A DNA stretch of 39,038 nt, taken from NCBI GenBank assembly GCA_016218705.1, contig JACRDC010000065.1:1-39038 (forward strand). Reading direction: 5' to 3'. Shown in pieces: positions 7,927 through 14,971 of the stretch. The DNA is from Desulfarculus sp. GTDB lineage: Bacteria > Desulfobacterota > Desulfarculia > Desulfarculales > Desulfarculaceae. Numbering within the stretch: position 1 is the first letter of the stretch; every line of letters starts with the position of its first letter. The position numbers were made by a program, and so were the translations under genes. The notes below the pieces were generated by a model. The model was given only the letters and a program-made list of their open reading frames with translations. It was not told the origin of the DNA and did no database searches.

Positions 7927-9198
7927 CTACTTCTTCCAGTGCTCGATGACCCAGGGGGGCAGCTTGTGGGGCACGGTGCCCTCGAAGGTGACACCCTCCC
8001 AGCCGTTGGGCCACACGCAGAGCATCTTGCCGTCCTGCCACTGGGTGCCTATGGAGGTGATGTGCTTGGGGCCCCAGGTGATGTCGTGGGACTTGTCGAA
8101 GACCACCCGGCCGGCGGTGTCCAGGCTGTCAACCTTCTCCAACTCGGTGACCACCTTGTCGGAATCGGTGCTGCCGGCCTTTTCCACGGCCTCCTTGATG
8201 AGGAAGAGGGCGTCATAGGTGCCGGCGGTGTAGTTGGGGGCCTCCTTGAAGCGCTCCAGGTACTTGTCGTAGAAGGGGATGGTCTTGTCGGTGATCTTGA
8301 CTCGGGCCAGGGTGTTGACCGTGACGGTGTATTCGCCCTTGCCGCCCGTGGCGCCCCAGAAGCCCGACTTCTGCGATTCCACGTTTATGCCCACGTTGGC
8401 GGCCGGCACCTTCAGTTCGCCCCACTGCTTGGCGAAGGTCAGCCCCACCGAGGAGGAGAAGGTGGTGAAGATGATGTGGGCGCCGGCCCGCTGGATGGCG
8501 GCCAGCTCGGCGGTGCAGTCCTTGGCCACCGGCGAGGGCCGCCAGGTGCCCACCACCTCCATGCCCATCTTGGCGGGCAGGGTTTCCTCGGCGGCCTTGA
8601 CGATGGGGTCGGCCCAGGCGGCCTTCTCGGCCACGATGGCCACCTTGAGCTTCTCCAGGCCCAGGGCCTTCTTCATCTCCGTGGCCACCATGGCCAGGAG
8701 CAGGAAGTCCACCTTGCCCAGGTAGGTGGAGTTGATGGGCGTGAGGCGGAACCAGTACTTGTAGCGGTTGTAGTCCTTGGTGACCCGGGTGCACAGCTCG
8801 GGGTGGGCCGCGCCGCAGCCGATGAATATCTTCTTGGCGTCCATGGCGATGTCTTGCATCACCTGCACGGCCTCGGTGCGGAAGCCGCCCACCATGAAGT
8901 CCACCTTGTGCCGGCTGATGGCCATCTCGGTGGCGTTGGTGGCGTCGGGGATGCTCAGGAACTCGTTGGTGTCCACCTTGACCAGTTCTATGGTGCGTTT
9001 CTCGCCGCCCACCTGGATGCCGCTGGCGGCGTTGATCTCCTCGGCGGCCAGGGTGGCGCCGTTCCAGTGGCCCTCGCCCTGGGTGAAGGCCATGGGGCCC
9101 AGCACCCCGATCTTGATGGGCGAGGCCGCCAGGGCAGGTTGCCCCACGAGGCACAACAGCCCCAGTACAATCGTTCCCACCAACGCCAAACGTTTCAT
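7927..9198 (-). CDS. livK: Liv-type ABC transporter substrate-binding protein
   Basis: Periplasmic solute-binding protein (peripla_BP_6/LivK-like) that captures the substrate and delivers it to LivH/LivM. The 423-residue precursor begins with a signal peptide (about 1-24, MKRL, a hydrophobic core, then QPALA before ASPIKIGVLGP). The N-terminal KIGVLGPMAFTQGEGHWNGA pattern is typical of the type I fold. It is longer than E. coli LivK (about 370 residues), as in many binding proteins for aromatic or aliphatic acids. AAGGAGG lies upstream of the ATG. It is the first gene of the operon, behind the promoter at 9351-9379. The ligand is not identifiable from sequence alone; the fused CoA ligase downstream makes a carboxylic acid more likely than an amino acid (inference). 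Confidence 0.92.
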   Translation of the reverse strand: MKRLALVGTIVLGLLCLVGQPALAASPIKIGVLGPMAFTQGEGHWNGATLAAEEINAASGIQVGGEKRTIELVKVDTNEFLSIPDATNATEMAISRHKVDFMVGGFRTEAVQVMQDIAMDAKKIFIGCGAAHPELCTRVTKDYNRYKYWFRLTPINSTYLGKVDFLLLAMVATEMKKALGLEKLKVAIVAEKAAWADPIVKAAEETLPAKMGMEVVGTWRPSPVAKDCTAELAAIQRAGAHIIFTTFSSSVGLTFAKQWGELKVPAANVGINVESQKSGFWGATGGKGEYTVTVNTLARVKITDKTIPFYDKYLERFKEAPNYTAGTYDALFLIKEAVEKAGSTDSDKVVTELEKVDSLDTAGRVVFDKSHDITWGPKHITSIGTQWQDGKMLCVWPNGWEGVTFEGTVPHKLPPWVIEHWKK

Positions 9199-9350
9199 AA
9201 CCCGCGCCTCCTTGTGAAGGTTGCCTTGGTCGTCACTGACCGGCCGCTAACCGGTACTGGCGGCGGCCAGCACCAGAAAAGGCCCAGGGTCAGCCCCATG
9301 CGTATGGCTGCTTTAACGTTGAGCTACGATAAACGTTATAAGCTCAAAAG

Positions 9351-9379
9351 ACAATACAAACATTAAGATATAATGTCAA
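9351..9379 (-). promoter_or_regulatory. Sigma70-like promoter of the Liv operon
   Basis: On the minus strand a perfect -35 TTGACA (9374-9379) is followed after 17 bp by TATTGT (9351-9356, four of six matches to TATAAT). The predicted start would give a leader of about 145 nt before the binding-protein ATG at 9198. An imperfect dyad (GAGCTTATAACG... / ...GTAGCTC, 9321-9345) lies just downstream and could be an operator. Confidence 0.6.
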
Positions 9380-9613
9380 TATGCATCTTAGGTTTGTTAC
9401 GGTTTTATCAAGGGTCCACCCCGGAGGCGCCGGTTTTGGCTCCCCTGGCGGGCCAGGGTGCGGTAATCAGGGGAGATTGTGGCCCCGCCTGGCCCGGCGG
9501 TTGCCGCTCCTGGCGGCCCAGGCCCGGCTAAAGCGGCCCCGGCAGGGCCGCCAACCGCTCAACCCTGATGAGCGGCGCGGCGGTTAGGGCGAAGACCTAA
9601 ACGAATATCGTCA

Positions 9614-9644
9614 TTCAACGCAATACGTGTAACACTTCTATTAT
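9614..9644 (+). promoter_or_regulatory. Candidate promoter of the MerR-type gene with 19-bp spacer
   Basis: TTCAAC (9614-9619) and TATTAT (9639-9644) are separated by 19 bp, the over-long spacing typical of MerR-controlled promoters. A small dyad GTGTAACAC lies inside the spacer. The match to the -35 consensus is weak and the leader would be about 260 nt, so this is tentative. Confidence 0.3.
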
Positions 9645-9911
9645 TCAATGTGTTATTATTGATCTCAATCTCGGCCCCGCAATGATCTCCCAGCGCACCC
9701 GCGCCTATTCTGCCAGCCTTGCTGGGGGGTTAGTGGCAGGGGCTCCTCGCCGGCCCCTTGCTTGGCGCCTGCTCCGGCCTGGGAGACGGCCAGCGCGCGC
9801 GCGGGTGATGCAACCGGTGCCTCCATCGCGTATATTTGGGGCGGCCTAGGGCCACACAGGCCATGGCCAGCCCCGAGGCCACCGACCACAAACGGAAGCG
9901 GAAACAGGCAA

Positions 9912-10640
9912 ATGAAGATCGGCGAACTGGCCAAGCGCACCGACGTCCCCAAGCAGACCATCCACTACTATATACGCAGCGGACTCTTGCCCAAGCCCCG
10001 CAAGCTGGGCAGCAACTCGGCGGAGTACGACGAAAGCTACGTGGAGCGCATCCGCCTCATCAAGGAGCTGCAAAACGATTTCTTCTTCCCCCTGCCCACC
10101 ATTAAGAAAATACTCTGGGAGCACCGCAGCGCCAGCAAGCACGCCATGCTCAAGCTCAAGAGCGAGTTCTTCAAACCCGTTGACCAATACCTAGGCAGCG
10201 GGGTGGAGGGCGACGAGGCCTTCCTGGCCGCCACGGGCCTGGCCGCCCGTTGGCTGCCCCGCCTAAAGGAATGGGGGCTGATCAGCTCCGAGATAAAGAA
10301 CGGCGTCAACGTCTACTCCCAAGACGACGTCTGCATTGGCAGGGTCATGGTGACCATGGCCAAGATGGGCATCAACCGCCGGCAGACCTTCAAGCCCGAG
10401 GTGACCATGCCCATGCTGGCCACCCTGTTCAAGGAAATAACCAAGATGCTCATTGACGACTTCCAGGCGGCCACGGCGGACCTTAAGCCCGCCGAACGCC
10501 AGGACCTGGCCGTCCGTGGCCACGAGATCATGAGCGTGCTCTTTTATCACCTCTACCGCAAGTATGTCCGTGAGTACACCGCGCGCCAGCGCCAGGTGCA
10601 GGAGGCCAAGGGCGAGGCCCAGTCCGACCGGCTCATTTGA
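9912..10640 (+). CDS. MerR-family transcriptional regulator with a second MerR-like motif
   Basis: Predicted DNA-binding regulator, 242 residues from the ATG at 9912. The frame is open further upstream, but the MerR domain begins exactly at MKIGELAKRTDVPKQTIHYY, so this start is chosen. The N-terminal winged helix-turn-helix (about 1-70) has the standard IGELAKRTDVPKQTIHYYIR pattern and GLLPKPRK wing. A second stretch at about 117-160 (LPRLKEWGLISSEIKNGVNV followed by YSQDDV and a helix ending in KMGI) has the same layout as the end of a MerR DNA-binding domain, which suggests an internal duplication. The C-terminus (about 165-242) is helical with no metal-binding cysteine cluster, so a metal sensor is unlikely. 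It is divergent from the Liv operon and may control it or the downstream iron-sulfur genes. Confidence 0.88.
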   Translation: MKIGELAKRTDVPKQTIHYYIRSGLLPKPRKLGSNSAEYDESYVERIRLIKELQNDFFFPLPTIKKILWEHRSASKHAMLKLKSEFFKPVDQYLGSGVEGDEAFLAATGLAARWLPRLKEWGLISSEIKNGVNVYSQDDVCIGRVMVTMAKMGINRRQTFKPEVTMPMLATLFKEITKMLIDDFQAATADLKPAERQDLAVRGHEIMSVLFYHLYRKYVREYTARQRQVQEAKGEAQSDRLI

Positions 10641-10787
10641 ACCGGCGCCTCCCGGTCCCTGGCCCCCAAATGCCGGCCTGGCGCCCTCCTGCTCCAGGTC
10701 CACCGCCCGGTCTTGAGCCCTGGCCCCTCCCTTCACCGCCCAATGGCCACTCTGCCACATCCGTTGTTCAAGCGCCATGCATTTTAA

Positions 10788-10817
10788 TTGTTTACTCATG
10801 CAGTTCGTTAGGATAAT
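10788..10817 (+). promoter_or_regulatory. Candidate promoter of the iron-sulfur gene pair
   Basis: TTGTTT (10788-10793), 18-bp spacer, GATAAT (10812-10817, five of six matches to TATAAT), in the AT-rich part of the 242-bp gap between the MerR gene and the ferredoxin-like gene. The predicted leader is about 60 nt. Confidence 0.4.
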
Positions 10818-10882
10818 CTATGGCTTGAAAATAAAGCGCTGAGTTACGCGATACGTTTCTTGCCATCAACCAGGAGTGCGTC

Positions 10883-11947
10883 ATGTCGCAGGAGCTTTAC
10901 GCCAGGCTGCAAAAACAGCTCGATCAGTATTCCATCGGCTTCCCCGCCACCGCCTCCGGGGTGGAGTTGGAGATTCTGCGCAAGCTGTTCCCTGAAAAGG
11001 ACGCCGAGCTGTTCACCCGCCTTTCGCCGCGTCTGGAGAGCCCGGCCGAGGTGGCCGCGCGCCTGGGCCAGAAGGCTGACGACCTGGCTCGGCAGATGGA
11101 TGACATGGCCGAGCGGGGGCTGCTGTTCCGCAAGCGCGGGCCTGAGGGGGCGCGCTACGCGGCCATCCCCTTCATCCATGGGTTGTTCGAGTTTCAGTTG
11201 AAGGACCTGGACCCCGAACTGGCCGGCCTGATGGAGCGTTACGCCCAGGAGAAGAATTTCGACCGGGCCATGCAGACCAGCGCCGCCGCCTTCCTGCGCC
11301 CCATCCCGGTGCAACGCGCGGTGCCGGTGGAGCACCACGTGGCCTCCCACGAGGACGCCGCCGAGATACTGCGCCAGGCCGGCCAGATCGTGCTGGCCCA
11401 GTGCATCTGCCGCAAACAGAAGCAGACCATCGGCAAGGGCTGCGGCAAGGTCATGGAGGCCTGCTTCATGTTCGGCTCCATGGGCCAGTACTACCTGGAC
11501 CGGGGCATGGGCCGCAAAATAACCCTGGAGGAGGGCCTGGAGGTGCTGAAGAACGCCGCCGAGGCCGGCCTGGTCACCCAGCCCGGCACCGCCCAGAACC
11601 CGGCGGGCATGTGCAACTGCTGCGGCGACTGCTGCGGAGTGCTCATCTCGCTCAAAAAGCACCCCCGGCCGGCCAGCATGGTCTTCTCCAACCACTACGC
11701 CGAGCTGAACCGCGACCTATGCTCGGGCTGCGAGTTATGCCTGGAGCGCTGCCAGATGGATGCCTTCACCATGGCCGAGGACGGCCTGGCCCAGCTCAAC
11801 CCCGAGCGCTGCATCGGCTGCGGATTGTGTGTCACCACCTGCCCCGGCGAGGCCCTCATGCTCCAGGCCAAGGAGGCACGCCAGGAACCGCCCCAGACCT
11901 CGGCGGAGCAGATGCGCTTCATGGCCAGCCGGCGCGGCCTGATCTAG
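10883..11947 (+). CDS. 4Fe-4S ferredoxin-like protein with N-terminal helical/winged-helix region
   Basis: Cytoplasmic iron-sulfur protein of 354 residues. AGGAG six bases before the ATG supports the start. The C-terminal third carries two bacterial-ferredoxin cluster motifs: C280-xx-C283-xx-C286-xxx-C290 and C310-xx-C313-xx-C316-xxx-C320-P. A middle region has additional cysteines: C174, C176, C187, C194 and the dense CNCCGDCC at 244-251. These could bind one or more further clusters or a metal. The N-terminal part (about 25-110) is predicted helical and resembles a winged helix (LESPAEVAARLGQKADDLAR). Proteins of this layout are seen in anaerobic deltaproteobacteria, but I know of no assigned function. 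The gene is followed 75 bp later by the QueG-like protein, so the two may be co-expressed; an electron-transfer role for the acyl-CoA pathway is only a guess. Confidence 0.85.
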   Translation: MSQELYARLQKQLDQYSIGFPATASGVELEILRKLFPEKDAELFTRLSPRLESPAEVAARLGQKADDLARQMDDMAERGLLFRKRGPEGARYAAIPFIHGLFEFQLKDLDPELAGLMERYAQEKNFDRAMQTSAAAFLRPIPVQRAVPVEHHVASHEDAAEILRQAGQIVLAQCICRKQKQTIGKGCGKVMEACFMFGSMGQYYLDRGMGRKITLEEGLEVLKNAAEAGLVTQPGTAQNPAGMCNCCGDCCGVLISLKKHPRPASMVFSNHYAELNRDLCSGCELCLERCQMDAFTMAEDGLAQLNPERCIGCGLCVTTCPGEALMLQAKEARQEPPQTSAEQMRFMASRRGLI

Positions 11948-12022
11948 ACAGGGCGCCTCGCGTTTGCACCGCCAATCGCCTTTGCTGAGCAGGCCAAGCC
12001 AGCGGGGCAGGAAAGGGCTTTC

Positions 12023-13147
12023 ATGTTGACGCAGGAGCAGGTTATCGCCAAGGCCCGCGAGCTGGGCTTCGCGGACATCGGCTTCACCACGGCCGAGCCT
12101 TTCCCGGAGCAAAGGCAAATCCTGGCCGAGCGCCAGGAGGCCTACGCCTGGGCCTTGCGGGCCGGCCTGGACCTGGTGGCCGGCACCGACCCGGCCAGCG
12201 TGCTGCCAGGGGCCAAATCCATCATCGTGCTGCTGGAGGCCTATTTCCAAGAGGCCAACCCCAAGGCCATGGAGCCCTTCTTTGGCCGCTGCTACCTGGA
12301 CGACGACCGCGTCACCAAGGACGGCCTGGCCCCGCGCATCAAGGCCTTCCGCGACTTCCTGCGGCAGGACGGCACACAGGTGAAGGTGCCCTTCCACATC
12401 CCCCACCGCCTGGCGGCGGCACGGGCCGGCCTGGGCACCTTTGGCAAGAACTGCCTCTTCTACTCCAACCGGGCGGCCCGCCAAAGCTCCTGGGTGCTGC
12501 CCATCGCCCTGGTGGTGGACGCCGAGTTCGCCCCGGGCCAGCCGACCATGGTGGTGGGCTGTCCGGACTGGTGCAGGAACGCCTGCCTGACGGCCTGCCC
12601 CACGGGCGCCCTGCAAGGCCCGCGCAAGATTGATCCGCGCCGCTGCATCTCCTTTCTCACCTACTACGGCCAGGGGCTGACCCCCCTGGAGCTGCGCGAG
12701 CCCATGGGCCTGTGGGTTTACGGCTGCGACCGCTGCCAGAACGTCTGCCCGCGCAACGCCCCCTGGCTGGCCGCCGACCTGCCGCCCAACCCCCGCGTGG
12801 TGGCCAAGGCCCCGGCCTTCGAGCTGCCCAAGCTCCTGGGCATGGACGTGGCCTACTTTGAAGAGCACATCTGGCCACACATGTTCTACATGAAGGCCAA
12901 AGACCTCTGGCGCTGGAAGATGAACGTGGCCCGGGTCATGGGCAACACCCGCGACCAGGCCTACGTGCCGGACCTGGCCCAGGCCCTGGCCCGTGAAGAG
13001 GACGAGCGGGTACGCTCAATGTGCGCCTGGGCCTTGGGACGCATCGGCGGGCCGCAGGCCAGGCGGGCCTTGGAATCAGCGCGGGGAGCCGCCAGCAGCC
13101 AGGTGGCGCAGGAGCTAGCCCAGGCCTTGGCGATGGCCCAGGGCTAG
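12023..13147 (+). CDS. QueG-like iron-sulfur protein (epoxyqueuosine reductase family, divergent) with HEAT-like C-terminus
   Basis: 374 residues, close to the usual QueG length. QueG is the cobalamin and [4Fe-4S]-dependent enzyme that reduces epoxyqueuosine in tRNA to queuosine. Family signs: RLAAARAGLGTFGKNCLFYS at 129-148 (compare the RAGLGWxGKN motif), the second-cluster set C208, C235-xx-C238-xxx-C242-P, and a C-terminal HEAT-like repeat (about 316-360, RSMCAWALGRIGG). Difference: the first-cluster motif is C180-xxx-C184-xxx-C188-xxx-C192-P instead of the usual CxxCxxCxxxCP. Because of this altered spacing, and the location among acyl-CoA genes, it may be a paralogue with another reductase function. 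The gene ends 32 nt before the SDR gene, suggesting co-transcription. Confidence 0.75.
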   Translation: MLTQEQVIAKARELGFADIGFTTAEPFPEQRQILAERQEAYAWALRAGLDLVAGTDPASVLPGAKSIIVLLEAYFQEANPKAMEPFFGRCYLDDDRVTKDGLAPRIKAFRDFLRQDGTQVKVPFHIPHRLAAARAGLGTFGKNCLFYSNRAARQSSWVLPIALVVDAEFAPGQPTMVVGCPDWCRNACLTACPTGALQGPRKIDPRRCISFLTYYGQGLTPLELREPMGLWVYGCDRCQNVCPRNAPWLAADLPPNPRVVAKAPAFELPKLLGMDVAYFEEHIWPHMFYMKAKDLWRWKMNVARVMGNTRDQAYVPDLAQALAREEDERVRSMCAWALGRIGGPQARRALESARGAASSQVAQELAQALAMAQG

Positions 13148-13179
13148 CGGTTGGCGCCAGCCAGCAAGGAGGCAGCACC

Positions 13180-13923
13180 ATGCGACTGAAGGATCGGGTG
13201 GCCATCGTCACCGGCGCGGCCCAGGGTATAGGCGCGGCCACCGCCCTGCGCCTGGCCGAGGAGGGCGCCCACCTTTGCATCTGCGACCTCAACGCCCAGG
13301 GCCTGGACCAAGTGGCCGGCCAAGTGCGGGAGATGGGCCGGCGCTGCCTGGTCAAGGTGGGCAGCGTGGCCGACCGCGCCTTTGTGGATGCCATGGTGCA
13401 AGAAACCATGGCCCAGTTGGGCGGGCTGGACATCCTGGTCAACAACGCCGGCATCGTGCGCGACGCCATCGGTCACCACATGACCGAGGAGCAGTGGGAC
13501 CAGGTGATCGAGATCAACCTCAAGGGCGTGTTCAACTGCTTGCAGGCCTGCATGGTCCCCATGCGCCAGCAGGGGAGCGGGGCCATCGTCAACCTGTCGT
13601 CGGTGAGCCGCTACGGGGTGGCCGGCCAATTCAACTACGCGGCGGCCAAGGGCGGGGTGGCCAGCCTTACCGCCGCGGCGGCCAAGGAACTGGGGCGCAA
13701 GGGCGTGCGGGTCAACGCGGTGGCCCCGGGCTCCATAGACACCGAGATGCTCATGACCATGCCCCAGATCAAGCGCGACATGCTCACGCAGTTCATGATC
13801 CCCCTGGGCCGTCTGGGCCAGCCCCGCGAGGTGGCCAACGTCATCGCCTTTTTGGTCTCCGACGAGGCCTCCTACATCAGCGGCCAGACCATCAACGTCT
13901 GCGGCGGCACCTATACCCACTAG
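13180..13923 (+). CDS. Short-chain dehydrogenase/reductase (FabG-like)
   Basis: NAD(P)-dependent oxidoreductase of 247 residues. AAGGAGG eight bases upstream and a perfect SDR N-terminus decide the ATG at 13180 over the open frame further upstream. Cofactor motif TGAAQGIG at 11-18, NNAG at 88-91, catalytic S140, Y153 and K157 (NYAAAKGG), and the PGSIDTEM segment are all present. D36 (CICDLN) at the end of the second strand favours NAD over NADP. It could interconvert 3-oxo- and 3-hydroxyacyl-CoA, or a 4-oxo/4-hydroxyacyl-CoA as LvaD does in levulinate breakdown; the sequence alone does not say which. It lies at the end of the plus-strand group, convergent with the 3-hydroxyacyl-CoA dehydrogenase gene. 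Confidence 0.9.
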   Translation: MRLKDRVAIVTGAAQGIGAATALRLAEEGAHLCICDLNAQGLDQVAGQVREMGRRCLVKVGSVADRAFVDAMVQETMAQLGGLDILVNNAGIVRDAIGHHMTEEQWDQVIEINLKGVFNCLQACMVPMRQQGSGAIVNLSSVSRYGVAGQFNYAAAKGGVASLTAAAAKELGRKGVRVNAVAPGSIDTEMLMTMPQIKRDMLTQFMIPLGRLGQPREVANVIAFLVSDEASYISGQTINVCGGTYTH

Positions 13924-13948
13924 GGACGAGCGGCGCCAGGAAAAAGCG

Positions 13949-14030
13949 CGGGCGGGGATAAACCCCGCCCCTACTTAACATATCGTAATTGCGTTTTTTC
14001 TTGATGCAGGGGCGGGGTTTTCACCGCCCG
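13949..14030. repeat. Palindromic intergenic repeat, copy 2 of 2 (82 bp), between convergent genes
   Basis: Unit 13949-13974 contains GGGCGGGG-ATAAA-CCCCGCCC (8-bp perfect stem, 13950-13957 with 13963-13970). The inverted unit 14006-14030 contains GGGGCGGGGTTTTCACCGCCC. The two units can also pair with each other into one long hairpin around about 31 nt. It matches the element at 254-336 in unit sequence, orientation and spacing. Its place between the stop codons of two converging genes suggests a bidirectional terminator or mRNA-end protector. Confidence 0.7.
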
Positions 14031-14057
14031 TCTTGCGCACGCCAATGCGCGACGCGC

Positions 14058-14939
14058 TTACTCCGCCTCCCAGCCGGGCAGGCGCTTGCCCTCGGGCGAG
14101 TAGCGGTAGAAGCCGTGCCCGGCCTTGCGCCCCAGGCGCCCCTGGGCCACCAGGCGGGGCACCAGGTCCGAGCGTGGGGCCAGGTCGTGCTCGCCCACCG
14201 ATTTCATGAACTGGCCTATCAGGGCGATGGTGTCCAGGCCGGCGTTGTCGGCGATCTCAAAGGGGCCGGCGTTCCAGCCATAGCCCAGCTTCATGCCCAG
14301 GTCGGCGTCCTCGGGCGTCACCACCCCGGCGGCCACCAGGTCGGCGGCCTCGCGGAAGGCGGCCCCGAAGATGCGGTTCATCACGAAGCCGGGCAGGTCC
14401 TTGTTGACCTTCACCGGCGTCTTGCCCAGGGAGCGGATGAACTGGGCGCCGCGCTCCAGCACCTCGGGTGAGGTCTGGTCGGCCTTGACCACCTCCACCA
14501 GGCCCATGAGGGGCACCGGACCGAAGAAGTGCAGCCCCAGCACCCGCTCTGGGTGGGGCGTGGCCGCGGCCAGCCGGCTGATGGGTATGGAAGAGGTGTT
14601 GCTGGCCAAGGGCGTGGTGGCCGGGGCCAGGCGTCCCAGCTCGGCGAACATCTCCAGCTTGAGGCCCTCTATCTCCAGGGCCGCCTCGATGACCCAATCG
14701 GCCCGGGCCGCGTTGGCCAGGCCGGCCTGGGGGCTGACACGGGCCAGCACCGCCTCGGGGCTTTCGGCGATGAGTCCCTTCTGGGCCAGCCTGCCCAGGG
14801 AGTGGCCCATGCCCTGCATGGCCCTGTCCAGGGCCTGGATTTTCACGTCCACCAGGTCCACGGCGTTGCCCGCCTGGGCGCAGACCTGGGCGATGCCCGC
14901 GCCCATGAAGCCCGCCCCCACCACCAAGATTCGCTGCAT
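14058..14939 (-). CDS. 3-hydroxyacyl-CoA dehydrogenase (Hbd/PaaH-like)
   Basis: Catalyses NAD-dependent oxidation of (S)-3-hydroxyacyl-CoA to 3-oxoacyl-CoA, the third step of beta-oxidation (reversible; in clostridia it works in the reductive direction). 293 residues, the usual stand-alone length. The Rossmann motif VGAGFMGAGIA is at 7-17, the SNTSSI segment at 113-118 and the catalytic dyad H137 and E149 in HFFGPVPLMGLVEVV. The usual HFFNP is HFFGP here. The C-terminal domain follows with DLPGFVMNRI. GGAGG six bases before the ATG supports the start. It is the last gene of the acyl-CoA operon, 32 nt after the DUF362 gene. Substrate chain length cannot be read from the sequence. Confidence 0.93.
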   Translation of the reverse strand: MQRILVVGAGFMGAGIAQVCAQAGNAVDLVDVKIQALDRAMQGMGHSLGRLAQKGLIAESPEAVLARVSPQAGLANAARADWVIEAALEIEGLKLEMFAELGRLAPATTPLASNTSSIPISRLAAATPHPERVLGLHFFGPVPLMGLVEVVKADQTSPEVLERGAQFIRSLGKTPVKVNKDLPGFVMNRIFGAAFREAADLVAAGVVTPEDADLGMKLGYGWNAGPFEIADNAGLDTIALIGQFMKSVGEHDLAPRSDLVPRLVAQGRLGRKAGHGFYRYSPEGKRLPGWEAE

Positions 14940-14971
14940 CCTTATCCTCCACGGCCCGGGGGCCGCCGTTG

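Larger units (their letters stand above)
9199..9911. other. Divergent regulatory region between the Liv operon and the MerR gene
   Basis: 713 bp without a convincing gene. The left part (about 9290-9400) is AT-rich and carries the minus-strand Liv promoter. The centre (9440-9590) is GC-rich with several imperfect dyads, e.g. CCGCTC/GAGCGG around 9557-9577. The right part (9600-9660) is again AT-rich and carries a candidate plus-strand promoter for the MerR-type gene. Divergent placement makes the MerR protein the natural candidate regulator of the Liv operon. Confidence 0.5.

Noticed and set aside
6930-7994. LivH with a 65-residue N-terminal extension
   Set aside because: The extension would overlap the end of the binding-protein gene, is P/G/S-rich and lacks a ribosome-binding site; the ATG at 7799 gives a normal LivH.
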